Of a stretch of DNA of 64,000 bases, positions 17,289-26,826 are shown piece after piece. The notes beneath the pieces were generated by a model. That model made no database searches. It saw only the letters and a program-made list of their open reading frames with translations, and was not told where the DNA came from. A program made the position numbers and the translations under genes. This DNA comes from Pseudotamlana agarivorans (GTDB lineage Bacteria; Bacteroidota; Bacteroidia; Flavobacteriales; Flavobacteriaceae): the NCBI RefSeq assembly GCF_001642835.1, contig NZ_LXEI01000012.1, positions 1-64,000 of the forward strand. Reading direction: 5' to 3'. Numbering within the stretch: position 1 is the first letter of the stretch; each line of letters begins with the position of its first letter.

Positions 17289-18383
17289 TTAAAAATACTT
17301 AACAGGATTGGTATTTGTCTTTGATAAAATGATTGCAAAATTAGTAATTTTTTTCTTAAGATATGCTACTAAAAGGTTTTTTGTGTACTGTTCACTTTCA
17401 TAATGTCCGATATCTGTGAGAAGAATGTTATTTTCAGCAGTAAAAAAATCATGATATTTTAAATCGGCTGTTATAAAGGCATCAGCACCAGCCGCTTTAG
17501 CCGCAGAAATAGCAAAACTACCCGAGCCGCCTAAAACCGCTACTTTTTTAATGCTTTTATTGAGAAAGGCAGAGTGTCGAATACATTCTGTATTCATTTT
17601 ATCCTTAACATATGCTAGAAATTTTTCTTCTTCCATAGCGGTTTCTAGTTCGCCAATCATACCAATACCTATGTCCTGATTTTTGTTTTCTAAAGTGGTA
17701 ATTTCGTAAGCCACTTCTTCATACGAATGGGTGTCGAAAAGGGTGTCTAGTATTTTCGACTCCAAATGCTTGGCGAATGTTACCGATATTTTTGTTTCTT
17801 CTTCGGTATGTATTAGGCCTTTTTCTCCTAAGGTTGGGTTGGAATCTTCGTTACCATTATAGGTTCCGTAACCATCGACGTTGAAACTGCATTCGCTGTA
17901 ATTACCAATATTTCCTGCGCCGGCTTCAAATAAAGCACTGCGTAATAAATGTGCTTCGTATTTTGGGACGTAAGTTACTAATTTTTTAATAGTGGCGTTT
18001 TGCGGAATTAAAACTTGTTTACTTTTTAATTTTAATTGGTTGCAAATCATGTCGTTCACCCCTAACAAAGTATTATCCAATGCGGTATGTAAGGTGTAAA
18101 TAGCAATATCGTGCTTAATGGCTTTTAAAACCACGCGCTCCACATAGGTTTTTCCGGTAATCTTTTTGAGACCTTTAAAAATAATGGGATGAAAACTAAC
18201 AATGAGGTTACAGTTCTCTTGTATGGCTTCATCAACAACAGCTTCAAGCGTGTCTAAAGCGACTAAAATCCCTGTAATTTCCGACTGTTTATCGCCTACT
18301 AAGAGGCCTACGTTGTCAAAATCTTCAGCGTAAGCTAAAGGGGCTAACGCTTCTAAATGATTGATGACGTCTTGAACGATCAT
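17289..18383 (-). CDS. Nif3-like dinuclear metal-center protein
   Basis: This 364-residue protein is a Nif3/YqfO-family member. N-terminal metal-binding signatures include DNVGLLVGD (about 23-31) and SFHPIIFKGLKKIT with its His. The C-terminal half has KVAVLGGSGSF and FITADLKYHDF, followed by DIGHYESEQY, which supply the remaining ligands. The roughly 110-residue insert in the middle matches the longer YqfO-type form. The family forms hexameric rings with two metals per subunit, and the reaction is still uncertain. It is the first gene of a two-gene operon with the coiled-coil protein. The ATG start follows an A/T-rich leader. Confidence 0.9.
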   Translation of the reverse strand: MIVQDVINHLEALAPLAYAEDFDNVGLLVGDKQSEITGILVALDTLEAVVDEAIQENCNLIVSFHPIIFKGLKKITGKTYVERVVLKAIKHDIAIYTLHTALDNTLLGVNDMICNQLKLKSKQVLIPQNATIKKLVTYVPKYEAHLLRSALFEAGAGNIGNYSECSFNVDGYGTYNGNEDSNPTLGEKGLIHTEEETKISVTFAKHLESKILDTLFDTHSYEEVAYEITTLENKNQDIGIGMIGELETAMEEEKFLAYVKDKMNTECIRHSAFLNKSIKKVAVLGGSGSFAISAAKAAGADAFITADLKYHDFFTAENNILLTDIGHYESEQYTKNLLVAYLKKKITNFAIILSKTNTNPVKYF

Positions 18384-18598
18384 ATAATTTAATGGTATTG
18401 GTGTTAATTACCATTTTACCATAAAAATAACATTTTAAAATTTGTTCTTTTTCGCTTATACTTCAAAATAAAACTTAACCGTAGTTATGGCTATGCTTGC
18501 GTTTTCTTTTTAGTCTAAACAAAAAATACCTGCTTTTTATTAAAGTCATTTTACAGTGAAAATGGTATAACAAATATAAATATTATATTTTCGTTGTC

Positions 18599-19606
18599 AT
18601 GAAAATTTTAAGATACCTATTGCTTCCTGTGGTTCCCATTTATTTTATGGTGACATGGCTGCGGAATAAATTATACGATTTGGAGATTAAAAAGTCTAAA
18701 TTTTATAATTTTCCTGTGATATGTGTTGGGAATTTAAGTGCTGGCGGCACCGGAAAAACCCCCATGATTGAGTACTTGGTAAGGTTTTTGAAAAGCGATT
18801 ATAAGGTGGCTACCTTAAGCCGTGGTTATAAACGTAAAACAGAAGGTTTCGTGTTGGCCGATGCCCATGCTTCGGCTGAAGCCATAGGTGATGAGCCGTT
18901 TCAGTTTTACAATAAATTTAAAGCAGACATTCAGGTTGCTGTAGATTCTAACCGGCAACATGGTATTTCTAAACTGCAAGAATTGCCATCTAAACCAGAC
19001 ATTGTTTTGTTGGATGATGCCTATCAGCACAGAGAAGTGAAAGCAGGGTTTAATGTGCTTTTAACCACTTTTTCTAATCCTTATTTTAACGATATCGTTT
19101 TACCAACGGGCGACTTAAGAGAGCCGAGATCAGGAGCAAATCGTGCCAATATTATTGTAGTAACTAAATGTCCTTCGGATTTAAATGCGACCCAAAAGGA
19201 AACGTTTATAAAACGAATTAATCCTGAAAAACATCAGCACGTTTTTTTTAGTACCATTGCCTATTCTGAAACTTTATATTCTCAAACGAATACCATAACT
19301 CTTGATGATTTAAAAACCTTTACTCTGGTTACAGGTATAGCAAACGCAACGCCTTTAGTTCAATTCTTAAATAAACAAGGTGTAAACTTTGAACATTTAA
19401 ATTTTAGTGATCATCACGATTTTACAGCTCAAGAAATTGAGCGACTTCGCGAAAAGCAACACATTGTAACTACTGAAAAGGATTTTATGCGATTAAAGCA
19501 GTATGATGTTTTAAAGGATAAACTGTATTATCTGCCTATTCAGGTTAAGATAGATAACGATGAGAAATTTGATGCCATAATTAACGAATTTATTAAGCGT
19601 TATTAG
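18599..19606 (+). CDS. lpxK: Tetraacyldisaccharide 4'-kinase
   Basis: This 335-residue inner-membrane-associated enzyme phosphorylates the 4' position of the lipid A precursor disaccharide. An N-terminal hydrophobic segment (about residues 5-20) precedes the Walker A motif GNLSAGGTGKTPMIEYL (about 44-60). The VLLDDAYQHREV motif, typical of LpxK, is near residue 140, and LPTGDLREPRSG follows. The length is normal. Its 3' end overlaps the convergent histidine kinase gene by 14 nt. The presence of lpxK supports a lipid A-containing outer membrane. Confidence 0.95.
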   Translation: MKILRYLLLPVVPIYFMVTWLRNKLYDLEIKKSKFYNFPVICVGNLSAGGTGKTPMIEYLVRFLKSDYKVATLSRGYKRKTEGFVLADAHASAEAIGDEPFQFYNKFKADIQVAVDSNRQHGISKLQELPSKPDIVLLDDAYQHREVKAGFNVLLTTFSNPYFNDIVLPTGDLREPRSGANRANIIVVTKCPSDLNATQKETFIKRINPEKHQHVFFSTIAYSETLYSQTNTITLDDLKTFTLVTGIANATPLVQFLNKQGVNFEHLNFSDHHDFTAQEIERLREKQHIVTTEKDFMRLKQYDVLKDKLYYLPIQVKIDNDEKFDAIINEFIKRY

Positions 19607-21830
19607 ACGTCTTTTTTTTTGAAGCTAAAGCATTATATAGTTTTTTCTCAAACTCATCTTGCTTAAATGGTTTCGGGATAATATCGGTAAATCCAGCGTC
19701 TTCAAATTCTTGCATTTTATCTTCTATCGTCACGGCAGTAAGGGCAAAAATGGTTAAGTCTTTATCAAATTCTCGAATACGCTTGGTCGCTTCAATACCA
19801 CTTATGCCAGGCATATGAATATCCATAAGGATGATATTATAGTCATTCTGACGTATCATTTCAACAGCTTCTTCACCATTATCGATAACATCACAAGATA
19901 ATTCCATTTTAGAAAGGATTTTTCTTGTAATCATTTGATTAATTTTATTGTCTTCTACCACAAGTATCTTAACCGTAGAGAGGTCTAGTTGCGATTTATC
20001 TATTTCAGGGTAGTTTGATTTGCCTTCTAAAGCTTCTTCAACCGTTGTGTGTTCTAAAGGTATTTCAAAAAAGAAAGTGGTGCCCTTATTCAGCTCACTT
20101 TTTACGTAAATTTTACCTTTTAAAATATCTATTAAACCTTTAACTATAGAAAGTCCTAAACCGGTACCACCATATTTTCTGTTGATTTGAATGGAACCTT
20201 GAGAAAAACTTTCAAACATATGATCTTGTTTTTCCTGACTGATACCTATACCGTTATCTTCGATTTCAAAGCGTAAGGTGTATATTTTATCATTTTGGGC
20301 TATTTTATTTACACGAATCCAAATGTCACCACCTTTCGTAAATTTTATAGAGTTACCGATAAGGTTAATTAGAATTTGTGAAATTTTTAGCTGATCGGCA
20401 ATGAAATTTTCAGCGAGATCGGTTGGGTATTCAAAATGAATTTTAATATCGTTGTCTTCAGCTGAATTATTTAAAGCCAAAATAATATTGGTAATTTTCT
20501 TTTTTAAATTGAATGGTTCGGGCTCAATATCGACCTTATTGGCTTCAATTTTGTTAATTTGAAGGATGTCGTTTATAAAGGTGAGTAAATAATCTCCCGA
20601 AAACTTTAAGGATTTTAAATGAGGTATTTGTTCTGGCTTGGGGTCTTCCTCGAGCAACATGTTGCTAAGTCCCGTTACAGCATATAATGGTGTTCGGAGT
20701 TCGTGGGTTACTGTAGAAAGGAAATTTGCTTTAGTTTTTGAAGCTAGTTCCGCTTTTTCTTTAGCTATTATTAATTCTCCATTTTTTTTATGGAGCATCG
20801 TGTTGGTTTTTAACCTAATGTTGTTGTTTTTATATAGAGATAAGGTTAAAAGGGAAAGGATGGTAATTAATGCCACACTCAAAATAGAAATCAGTGTTCC
20901 TAAGTTTTTGTCTTCTTCGGCTTTTTCTAACTTTTCAACAATCTCGTTATTTTTTTCAATTTCCTCATTCAGAAGGTATTGTGTTTCTTGACTATTCGAA
21001 GAGTAGGTTCTGCTTAAACTACGAATGGAATCCGAGAGTTTTAGGTGGTCTTTCAAGTATTTTCTAGAAAGCTTATAATTGCCAATACTGTTGTATAAGT
21101 CACTAATTATTAGGTAGCTATCGTTGGTAACATCCATATATTTATGATTGTTCGCAATATTTAAACCTTCTAAAGCCGAAACAATGGCTTTTTCTGTGTT
21201 GCCAAGCTTGCTATAAATAATCGCATGGTTGTTTAAAGCTTCACTTTGAGTTTTATAAAAATCGTAGTTTTTAGAAATCGCTAAGGCTTGTTCTGTAACG
21301 TCTCGAGATTTTTTGTAATTTCTTAATTGAAAATATACTTTACCTTCGTGTAAGAGGGTTTCGGCAAGTTCTCGATATAAATTTTCTTCTTGGAATTTAG
21401 ATTTTGCTGCGGTATAAGAATCTAAAGCTGCGTAATAATCTTGTTTGGAAAAATATACATCACCGTAAATTTTATACGATGTACCCAAGTTTTTATTATC
21501 GTTAATAATGCGTTGGATTTCAATTGCTTTGTTTAAGGATTTTAAGGCTTTGTCTTCTTGTTGTATGATAAGTTGTAACCGGCCTTTTAGTGCATATATG
21601 ACACCTACACTTTTTTTATTGCCTACTTTTTCTGCAAGTTCTAGGGCTTCGTCAAGGTTTTTTTGGGCGTTGTAATAGTGGTAGTTTTCTAGTTCGGTTT
21701 GAGACTGACTAATGCGGTAATTGATGTTATTTTGAACAATTTCAGGGTCTTGTTCAATAGGTATTTGCGCCGAGACTCTCGCGTTCAAGAGCAATACGAT
21801 GATGTAAAGGTAGGTCTTAAATTTTGTCAT
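19593..21830 (-). CDS. TPR-containing hybrid histidine kinase/response regulator
   Basis: This 745-residue sensor has a signal peptide (residues 1-21), about five or six TPR-like repeats in the periplasmic part (roughly 50-260), a short coiled coil, and one transmembrane helix (about 311-333). The HisKA domain follows with phospho-acceptor His376 (TVTHELRTP). The HATPase domain has Asn493, DNGIGIS (525-531) and GTGLGLSIVKG. A C-terminal receiver domain has the acidic pair at 626-627, phospho-acceptor Asp670 (ILMDIHMPG) and IPKPF Lys near 716. Phosphate can therefore pass within one protein. No output DNA-binding protein is adjacent. The ligand is unknown. Confidence 0.92.
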   Translation of the reverse strand: MTKFKTYLYIIVLLLNARVSAQIPIEQDPEIVQNNINYRISQSQTELENYHYYNAQKNLDEALELAEKVGNKKSVGVIYALKGRLQLIIQQEDKALKSLNKAIEIQRIINDNKNLGTSYKIYGDVYFSKQDYYAALDSYTAAKSKFQEENLYRELAETLLHEGKVYFQLRNYKKSRDVTEQALAISKNYDFYKTQSEALNNHAIIYSKLGNTEKAIVSALEGLNIANNHKYMDVTNDSYLIISDLYNSIGNYKLSRKYLKDHLKLSDSIRSLSRTYSSNSQETQYLLNEEIEKNNEIVEKLEKAEEDKNLGTLISILSVALITILSLLTLSLYKNNNIRLKTNTMLHKKNGELIIAKEKAELASKTKANFLSTVTHELRTPLYAVTGLSNMLLEEDPKPEQIPHLKSLKFSGDYLLTFINDILQINKIEANKVDIEPEPFNLKKKITNIILALNNSAEDNDIKIHFEYPTDLAENFIADQLKISQILINLIGNSIKFTKGGDIWIRVNKIAQNDKIYTLRFEIEDNGIGISQEKQDHMFESFSQGSIQINRKYGGTGLGLSIVKGLIDILKGKIYVKSELNKGTTFFFEIPLEHTTVEEALEGKSNYPEIDKSQLDLSTVKILVVEDNKINQMITRKILSKMELSCDVIDNGEEAVEMIRQNDYNIILMDIHMPGISGIEATKRIREFDKDLTIFALTAVTIEDKMQEFEDAGFTDIIPKPFKQDEFEKKLYNALASKKKTSNNA

Positions 21831-21862
21831 GACGGTTGGTATTCAAAACAAATATAAACTTT

Positions 21863-22873
21863 TTACCGAGTAGGAGTTTCTTTTTCCGACAAATAACAAA
21901 TTAAATCAATTATTCGTTTAGAATAGCCAGTTTCATTGTCATACCAACCAATTATTTTAACCATATTTCCTATTACAGAAGTCATTTGAGCATCAAAAAC
22001 ACACGAATGGGTATTGCCAACAACATCTATAGAAACAATGGAATCTTCGGTGTATTCTAAAATGTTTTTATATTGATTTTGTGAAGCTTCTTTAAAAGCA
22101 CGATTAATGTCTTCTGGAGAAACTGTTTTTTTTACATTAAAAGTAATATCTGTTAACGAGCCATTAATAACAGGAACACGAATACCACAGCCCCCAATAA
22201 CATTTGAAATTTCAGGAAATATTTTAGTAAGTGCTTTAGCTGCCCCAGTTGTGGTAGGCACAATAGATTGTGCTGCCGCTCGCGACCTACGTAAATCACG
22301 GTGTGGAACATCATGTAAACTTTGATCGGTAGTGTAGGAGTGAACCGTGGTTATATAGGCCTGATCGATACCACAAAGTTTGTTGATGATATCAATCATG
22401 GGCGCCGCGTTATTGGTCGTACATGAGGCATTTGAAATGATGGTTTCACTGCCATCAAGTTCATCGGTGTTTACGCCTAATACAATGGTTTTTATGTCGT
22501 CATCTATAGGCGGAACACTTAATATAACACGTTTTGCACCATTTTTTATATGTTCGTTTAATTCTGATTTGGTTTTGAACTTCCCTGTGGATTCAATAAC
22601 AAAATCGATGGCAAAGGGTTGCCAATTGATATCTTTTGGGTGAGCGGCACTTGTTAAAGGTATTTTTTTATCGTTATAAATAATGTGAGCTTCGTCTGAA
22701 GCAAATTCACCTTTTAAAATACCATGTACGCTATCGTATTTTAATAAATGTGCTAAAGTTTTTGAATCTGATAAGTCGTTTATTGCAACAACTTTAATGT
22801 TTTCTTGCTCTTGAAGGAGTCGAAAAACACGTCTTCCAATTCTACCAAAACCATTGATAGCAACCCGTATCAT
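21863..22873 (-). CDS. gap: Glyceraldehyde-3-phosphate dehydrogenase, type I
   Basis: This 336-residue protein has the NAD-binding start INGFGRIGRRVFRL (about 6-19). The active-site motif SNASCTTNNAAP places the catalytic Cys at residue 151. The conserved HSYTTDQ, RRSRAAAQS and YDNETGYS stretches are present. It oxidises glyceraldehyde 3-phosphate to 1,3-bisphosphoglycerate, or the reverse. AINDLSDS at the cofactor pocket suggests NAD preference, since the family position after the second strand is Asp. It starts 2 nt after lipA ends, so the two are probably co-transcribed. Flavobacteria often have more than one gap gene. Confidence 0.94.
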   Translation of the reverse strand: MIRVAINGFGRIGRRVFRLLQEQENIKVVAINDLSDSKTLAHLLKYDSVHGILKGEFASDEAHIIYNDKKIPLTSAAHPKDINWQPFAIDFVIESTGKFKTKSELNEHIKNGAKRVILSVPPIDDDIKTIVLGVNTDELDGSETIISNASCTTNNAAPMIDIINKLCGIDQAYITTVHSYTTDQSLHDVPHRDLRRSRAAAQSIVPTTTGAAKALTKIFPEISNVIGGCGIRVPVINGSLTDITFNVKKTVSPEDINRAFKEASQNQYKNILEYTEDSIVSIDVVGNTHSCVFDAQMTSVIGNMVKIIGWYDNETGYSKRIIDLICYLSEKETPTR

Positions 22874-22875
22874 GA

Positions 22876-23757
22876 TTAGTTAATGTGTTTTTGTGCTTTG
22901 TAAGAAGATCTCACCAAAGCACTACTTTCAACATGTCGGAATCCTAATTCTAAACCAATTTCTTCAAACTCTTTAAATTCATCTGGGTTGATGAATTTTT
23001 TAACAGGAAGGTGTTTTTTTGAAGGTTGTAGGTATTGACCAATAGTTACCACATCAACATCTTGCTCTTTTAAATCGTGAAGGGTCTGGATCACTTCTTC
23101 TCGAGTTTCCCCCAAGCCAAGCATAATGCCTGATTTTGTTCTACGCTGACCTTGTTGTTTTAAGTATTTTAAAACACCCATACTACGATCGTACTGTGCT
23201 TGAATACGTACATCACGAGTTAAACGACGCACGGTTTCAATGTTGTGAGACACCACTTCTGGCGCGACGTCTATAATACGGTCAATGTGTTTTTCTATAC
23301 CTTGAAAATCAGGAATTAGAGTCTCTAAGGTGGTTTCTGGGTTCATGCGTCGTACAGCTTTTACTGTTTCAGACCACATGATGCTACCCATGTCTTTTAA
23401 ATCATCACGATCTACGCTGGTTAAAACGGCGTGTTTGATGTTCATGATTTTAATAGAACGTCCTACTTTTTCAGGCTCATCCCAGTCTACCGTTTCTGGT
23501 CGTCCTGTTTTTACACCACAAAATCCGCAAGAACGGGTACAAACGTTACCTAAAATCATAAAGGTTGCAGTACCTTCACCCCAGCATTCTCCCATATTTG
23601 GACAGCTTCCAGAGGTACAAATCGTATTTAATTTATACTTGTCCACTAAGCCTCTTAATTCAGTGTATTTTTTTCCTGTTGGAAGTTTAACACGAAGCCA
23701 TTTTGGTTTTGGTGTACGTTCTGCTGGTAATATATTCGAGGTGATTTCGTTATTCAT
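22876..23757 (-). CDS. lipA: Lipoyl synthase
   Basis: This radical SAM enzyme inserts two sulfurs into protein-bound octanoyl chains. Both iron-sulfur cluster motifs are visible: the auxiliary set CTSGSCPNMGEC and the radical SAM CTRSCGFC. The start is placed at ATG 23757 (MNNEITSN), giving 293 residues. An open frame extends to 23787, but a -7 promoter box (23777-23784, minus strand) lies inside that extension and the extra residues are not family-like. It precedes gap by 2 nt. The product maintains pyruvate and 2-oxoglutarate dehydrogenases. Confidence 0.93.
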   Translation of the reverse strand: MNNEITSNILPAERTPKPKWLRVKLPTGKKYTELRGLVDKYKLNTICTSGSCPNMGECWGEGTATFMILGNVCTRSCGFCGVKTGRPETVDWDEPEKVGRSIKIMNIKHAVLTSVDRDDLKDMGSIMWSETVKAVRRMNPETTLETLIPDFQGIEKHIDRIIDVAPEVVSHNIETVRRLTRDVRIQAQYDRSMGVLKYLKQQGQRRTKSGIMLGLGETREEVIQTLHDLKEQDVDVVTIGQYLQPSKKHLPVKKFINPDEFKEFEEIGLELGFRHVESSALVRSSYKAQKHIN

Positions 23758-23776
23758 AATCTGAAAAAATAGAATG

Positions 23777-23784
23777 CAAAGATA
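23777..23784 (-). promoter_or_regulatory. -7 promoter box of lipA
   Basis: The minus strand reads TATCTTTG, a match to TAnnTTTG, 19 nt before the ATG at 23757. It argues against the longer open frame as the translated form. Confidence 0.6.
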
Positions 23785-24052
23785 CAAAGTATTCTATAAA
23801 AATACGCTTATATGGTAGCGAGATACCAAACACTAAAAAAGATTAGAAATAATACGCCAATCGAACTAAGAACCTGAAGTTTTATTGAAGTATAACCTAA
23901 TTTTTGGAGTATACTTATTACAAATTAATGTATGATTTATGAAGGGGGAAAAGATGCCGTTATAAAGGAACGTTAGATGTATTTTATAAAGAAGCAAGCA
24001 GGAGTTTTAGTAAATAATAGTCCCGGTCCTAGGTTTTTAAACTTAAAAGGCT

Positions 24053-24598
24053 TTATTTTTTAAGAATGATTTCGGCTAGAAGTTTTTTGGCTCGCAGTAA
24101 TTTTACTTTAACGTTATTGATAGGATCATTAAGTTCATCCGAAATTTCTTTGTAACTCAATTCTTGAAAATAACGCAAGTTTATAATTTCTTGATAATGC
24201 GGTTTCAGCTTTTTAATATCCCTTAATAATTTGGCCAAATGTTGCTCGGTGATGAGTTTGTCTTCTGGAGATGGCGATTCGTCTAGAATATCAAAAACTT
24301 CGCGGTTGTATTTCAATCCCACTTGCGAAATAGAATTCTTTTCTTTTCGAAGTAAATCAATATGGATGTTTTTGGAAATGGTAATGAGCCAAGTTTTAAA
24401 TGTATAAGCTTCATTAAACGTTTCAATGCGGTCAAAGGCTCTAGAGAAAGTTTGAATGGTAATATCTTCAGCGTCATTTTCATTCTGTGTACGCTTAAGT
24501 TGAAACCCGTAAACATCATCCCAAAACATATCTAACAAATGATTAAAGGCTTTTTGGTCCTTTTGTTTGGCACTTTTGATAATGAGATCTATTTCCAA
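24053..24598 (-). CDS. ECF RNA polymerase sigma factor
   Basis: This 181-residue protein has sigma-70 regions 2 and 4. Region 2 includes MFWDDVYGFQ and DAEDITIQTFSRAF. Region 4 includes LPHYQEII-like spacing and the helix-turn-helix FQELSYKEISDELNDPINNVKVKLLRAK. There is no region 3, as expected for the ECF class. Its start overlaps the end of the glycosyltransferase gene by 10 nt, so the two are translationally coupled. I see no anti-sigma gene beside it in this window, unlike the second ECF factor at 27628-28158. The target regulon is unknown. Confidence 0.93.
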   Translation of the reverse strand: MEIDLIIKSAKQKDQKAFNHLLDMFWDDVYGFQLKRTQNENDAEDITIQTFSRAFDRIETFNEAYTFKTWLITISKNIHIDLLRKEKNSISQVGLKYNREVFDILDESPSPEDKLITEQHLAKLLRDIKKLKPHYQEIINLRYFQELSYKEISDELNDPINNVKVKLLRAKKLLAEIILKK

Positions 24599-25701
24599 TG
24601 CTTGGGTTTTGAAATGATATTATTTATAAAGATAGTTAATTGTGTAATGACTAGGAAAAATTCTAATAAAGGAAATAAAAGAATTAAATCGGTCTCTTTT
24701 AGCTTTTTTGAAGCCAGACCTAATATCAAATACTGTAAACTTAATCGAAATGCAAAGGCTCCTAGAATAATTTGCCACTTTATTTGGGCGATAAATAAAA
24801 CAAGTGCTAAAACCCAAAACAGAAAATTTGATATGTATAATAAGGCTAGAAGAACCTTATGTGAAGACTTGTAATGCTGTGCAGTCGAAACATGACGACG
24901 TTTTTGAAGATACCAGGCTTTATAGCTTTTTTTTGGAACTGAAAGCGTAAAGCTATTTTCTGAAAAAGCACAGGCTGTATTTTTTGGAGTAGCGACTTGG
25001 TTAACAAATAAATCATCATCGCCAGAGCGTACCTTAATGTGATTAATAAATCCGTTAGCATTAAAGAACTCCTCTTTGGTATAAGCTAAGTTTCTACCAA
25101 CTCCCATGTATGGAATCCCAGATAATGCAAACGAAAAATAATTTACTGCAGTGATAAGGGTTTCGTAGCGGATAAGTTTGTTTAAAAATGAATTCTTAAT
25201 TTTCAAATAGCCACCATAACCTAGTACAATACTTTTTTCTTTTGAAAAATGGTTGCTCATTTCTGAAATCCAATGCGTAGAAACAGGCTTGCAGTCAGCA
25301 TCAGAAAATAATAAGCATTCGTTTTTTGCGGCTTTAATACCTAGAGTTAAAGCATATTTTTTATTGCCCCAGAATGCTTCAATGCTCTTTACGTTAACTA
25401 TTTTAATGTTGCTGTATTGACTTGCTAATGCTTCGATAACGTCTAAAGTATCATCCGTTGAATCGTCGTTTATAAGAACAATCTCAAAGTTTGGATAATC
25501 TTGTTCACAAATTGAAGGTAAAAATGTTTTTAAGTTTTCAGCCTCGTTTTTGGCACAAATAATAACCGAAACAGGAAGGCTTGAATTATCATTCTGTTCT
25601 TCTTTTGAAAACACAAATTTTGTGTAAACGCCTAAGAAAAATATGGCTTGAATAGCTACTACCACTAAAAAAATGTAGAGCAGTACAACAAGTAGGGGCA
25701 T
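24589..25701 (-). CDS. Membrane glycosyltransferase family 2
   Basis: This 370-residue protein has an N-terminal hydrophobic helix (about 5-27), a GT-A domain with PVSVIICAKNEAENL and VLINDDSTDDTL, a LFSDADCKP DxD motif, and SGDDDLFVNQV as the acceptor acidic site. QKRRHVSTAQHY is at the place of the QxxRW motif of processive GT2 enzymes but is diverged. Two to three C-terminal membrane helices follow. It probably uses a nucleotide sugar at the inner membrane to build a lipid-linked or surface glycan. It lies 7 nt after the small cysteine protein gene and overlaps the sigma gene. Confidence 0.9.
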   Translation of the reverse strand: MPLLVVLLYIFLVVVAIQAIFFLGVYTKFVFSKEEQNDNSSLPVSVIICAKNEAENLKTFLPSICEQDYPNFEIVLINDDSTDDTLDVIEALASQYSNIKIVNVKSIEAFWGNKKYALTLGIKAAKNECLLFSDADCKPVSTHWISEMSNHFSKEKSIVLGYGGYLKIKNSFLNKLIRYETLITAVNYFSFALSGIPYMGVGRNLAYTKEEFFNANGFINHIKVRSGDDDLFVNQVATPKNTACAFSENSFTLSVPKKSYKAWYLQKRRHVSTAQHYKSSHKVLLALLYISNFLFWVLALVLFIAQIKWQIILGAFAFRLSLQYLILGLASKKLKETDLILLFPLLEFFLVITQLTIFINNIISKPKHWK

Positions 25702-25708
25702 AGACTAG

Positions 25709-25912
25709 TTACGAATGTGAAGTTTCATTACAATCGGCAAACTGATCTGGTGTTTTTCCACAAAAACCACAAGACTCACCTTCTTTATTAAGCATAGGGT
25801 TTTGACTTGCACAAGTACCAGCAAATTTGCCATCTTTTTTGGCCCAAATTTTAATCGCAATACCTGCAACTCCTAATCCTAACAGAACAATAGTAATTAA
25901 TAAAAGTTTCAT
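25709..25912 (-). CDS. Small membrane-anchored four-cysteine protein
   Basis: This 67-residue protein has an N-terminal hydrophobic segment (about 3-21) followed by KIWAKKDGKFAGTCASQNP and a C-terminal tail containing SCGFCGKTPDQFADC. The four cysteines (34, 48, 51, 61) could bind a metal or form disulfides. Very similar short proteins, annotated only as membrane or secreted protein, occur in many Flavobacteriaceae. It lies 7 nt upstream of the glycosyltransferase gene and probably heads a three-gene unit with it and the sigma factor. The function is unknown. Confidence 0.75.
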   Translation of the reverse strand: MKLLLITIVLLGLGVAGIAIKIWAKKDGKFAGTCASQNPMLNKEGESCGFCGKTPDQFADCNETSHS

Positions 25913-26066
25913 TTTAATCTTGTAATTGTTTGTGCAAAGATACGATTTTTAGATCATGATTATTGAAAGATAGTCTCCAAAAAAATGTTAAGACACTATT
26001 AAAAAAGTAAGTATTTGTTTATTAATTATTTGTACATTTAAAACACTAATCGAATAAAACATTATT

Positions 26067-26753
26067 ATGAAAAAATTATTTGCAGAGTTTTTTGGAACAT
26101 TTTGGCTTGTTTTTGGAGGCTGTGGTAGTGCTGTGTTTGCAGCTGGATTTCCCGAGCTTGGTATTGGGTTTGCAGGCGTAGCCCTAGCCTTCGGATTAAC
26201 AGTTTTAACAATGGCTTACGCTGTAGGGCATATTTCTGGTGGACATTTTAATCCAGCCGTATCCTTTGGCTTATGGGCTGGAGGGAAATTTGAAACAAAA
26301 GACTTGTTTGGCTATATTATAGCGCAATTACTAGGAGGTATTGCGGCAGCAGGAGCTTTGTATGTTATTGTTACAGGGAAATCTGATTTTGAAACTATTG
26401 GAGGTTTTGCTTCAAATGGCTATGGGAATCTGTCGCCTGGAGGGTATTCTATGATGTCTGGATTTATAGCTGAATTTCTTTTAACCATGTTTTTCCTTCT
26501 TATTATTTTAGGAAGTACAAATGAACGAGCGCCTAAAGGTTTTGCGCCAATAGCTATTGGTTTAGGACTCACTTTAATACATTTAATAAGTATCCCTATA
26601 ACAAATACGTCTGTTAACCCTGCGAGGTCTACAAGTCAGGCTTTATTTGCAGGCGGTGCGTATATCACACAATTATGGTTGTTTTGGTTGGCGCCAATAG
26701 CGGGAGCGCTTGTGGCAGGCTTTGTGCATAAAGCTTTATTTGATAAAGAATAA
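26067..26753 (+). CDS. aqpZ: Aquaporin Z
   Basis: This 228-residue channel has six hydrophobic helices and both NPA half-helices: [12 protein letters not shown] and [13 protein letters not shown]. The second NPA is followed by Arg, which forms the selectivity filter. A His in [11 protein letters not shown] sits where water-selective AqpZ has its filter His. This fits a water channel rather than a glycerol facilitator. It is a single-gene unit that ends at a strong bidirectional terminator (26774-26810). The ATG at 26067 follows an AT-rich leader. Confidence 0.95.
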   Translation: MKKLFAEFFGTFWLVFGGCGSAVFAAGFPELGIGFAGVALAFGLTVLTMAYAVGHISGGHFNPAVSFGLWAGGKFETKDLFGYIIAQLLGGIAAAGALYVIVTGKSDFETIGGFASNGYGNLSPGGYSMMSGFIAEFLLTMFFLLIILGSTNERAPKGFAPIAIGLGLTLIHLISIPITNTSVNPARSTSQALFAGGAYITQLWLFWLAPIAGALVAGFVHKALFDKE

Positions 26754-26773
26754 AATTGTGATATTTCTATAAT

Positions 26774-26810
26774 GAAAAAGCCTCGTTCTGTATAGAGCGA
26801 GGCTTTTTTT
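26774..26810. terminator. Bidirectional terminator between aqpZ and anti-sigma gene
   Basis: AAAAGCCTCG with TCT pairs with AGA and CGAGGCTTTT, with one G-T pair and a 4-nt loop. Runs of A on the left and T on the right let it act on both strands. It separates convergent genes. Confidence 0.85.
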
Positions 26811-26826
26811 GAGAGTTATCAATGGA

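Noticed and set aside
23758-23787. Ten-residue N-terminal extension of lipA
   Set aside because: It overlaps the -7 box at 23777-23784, and the family N-terminus begins at the ATG at 23757.
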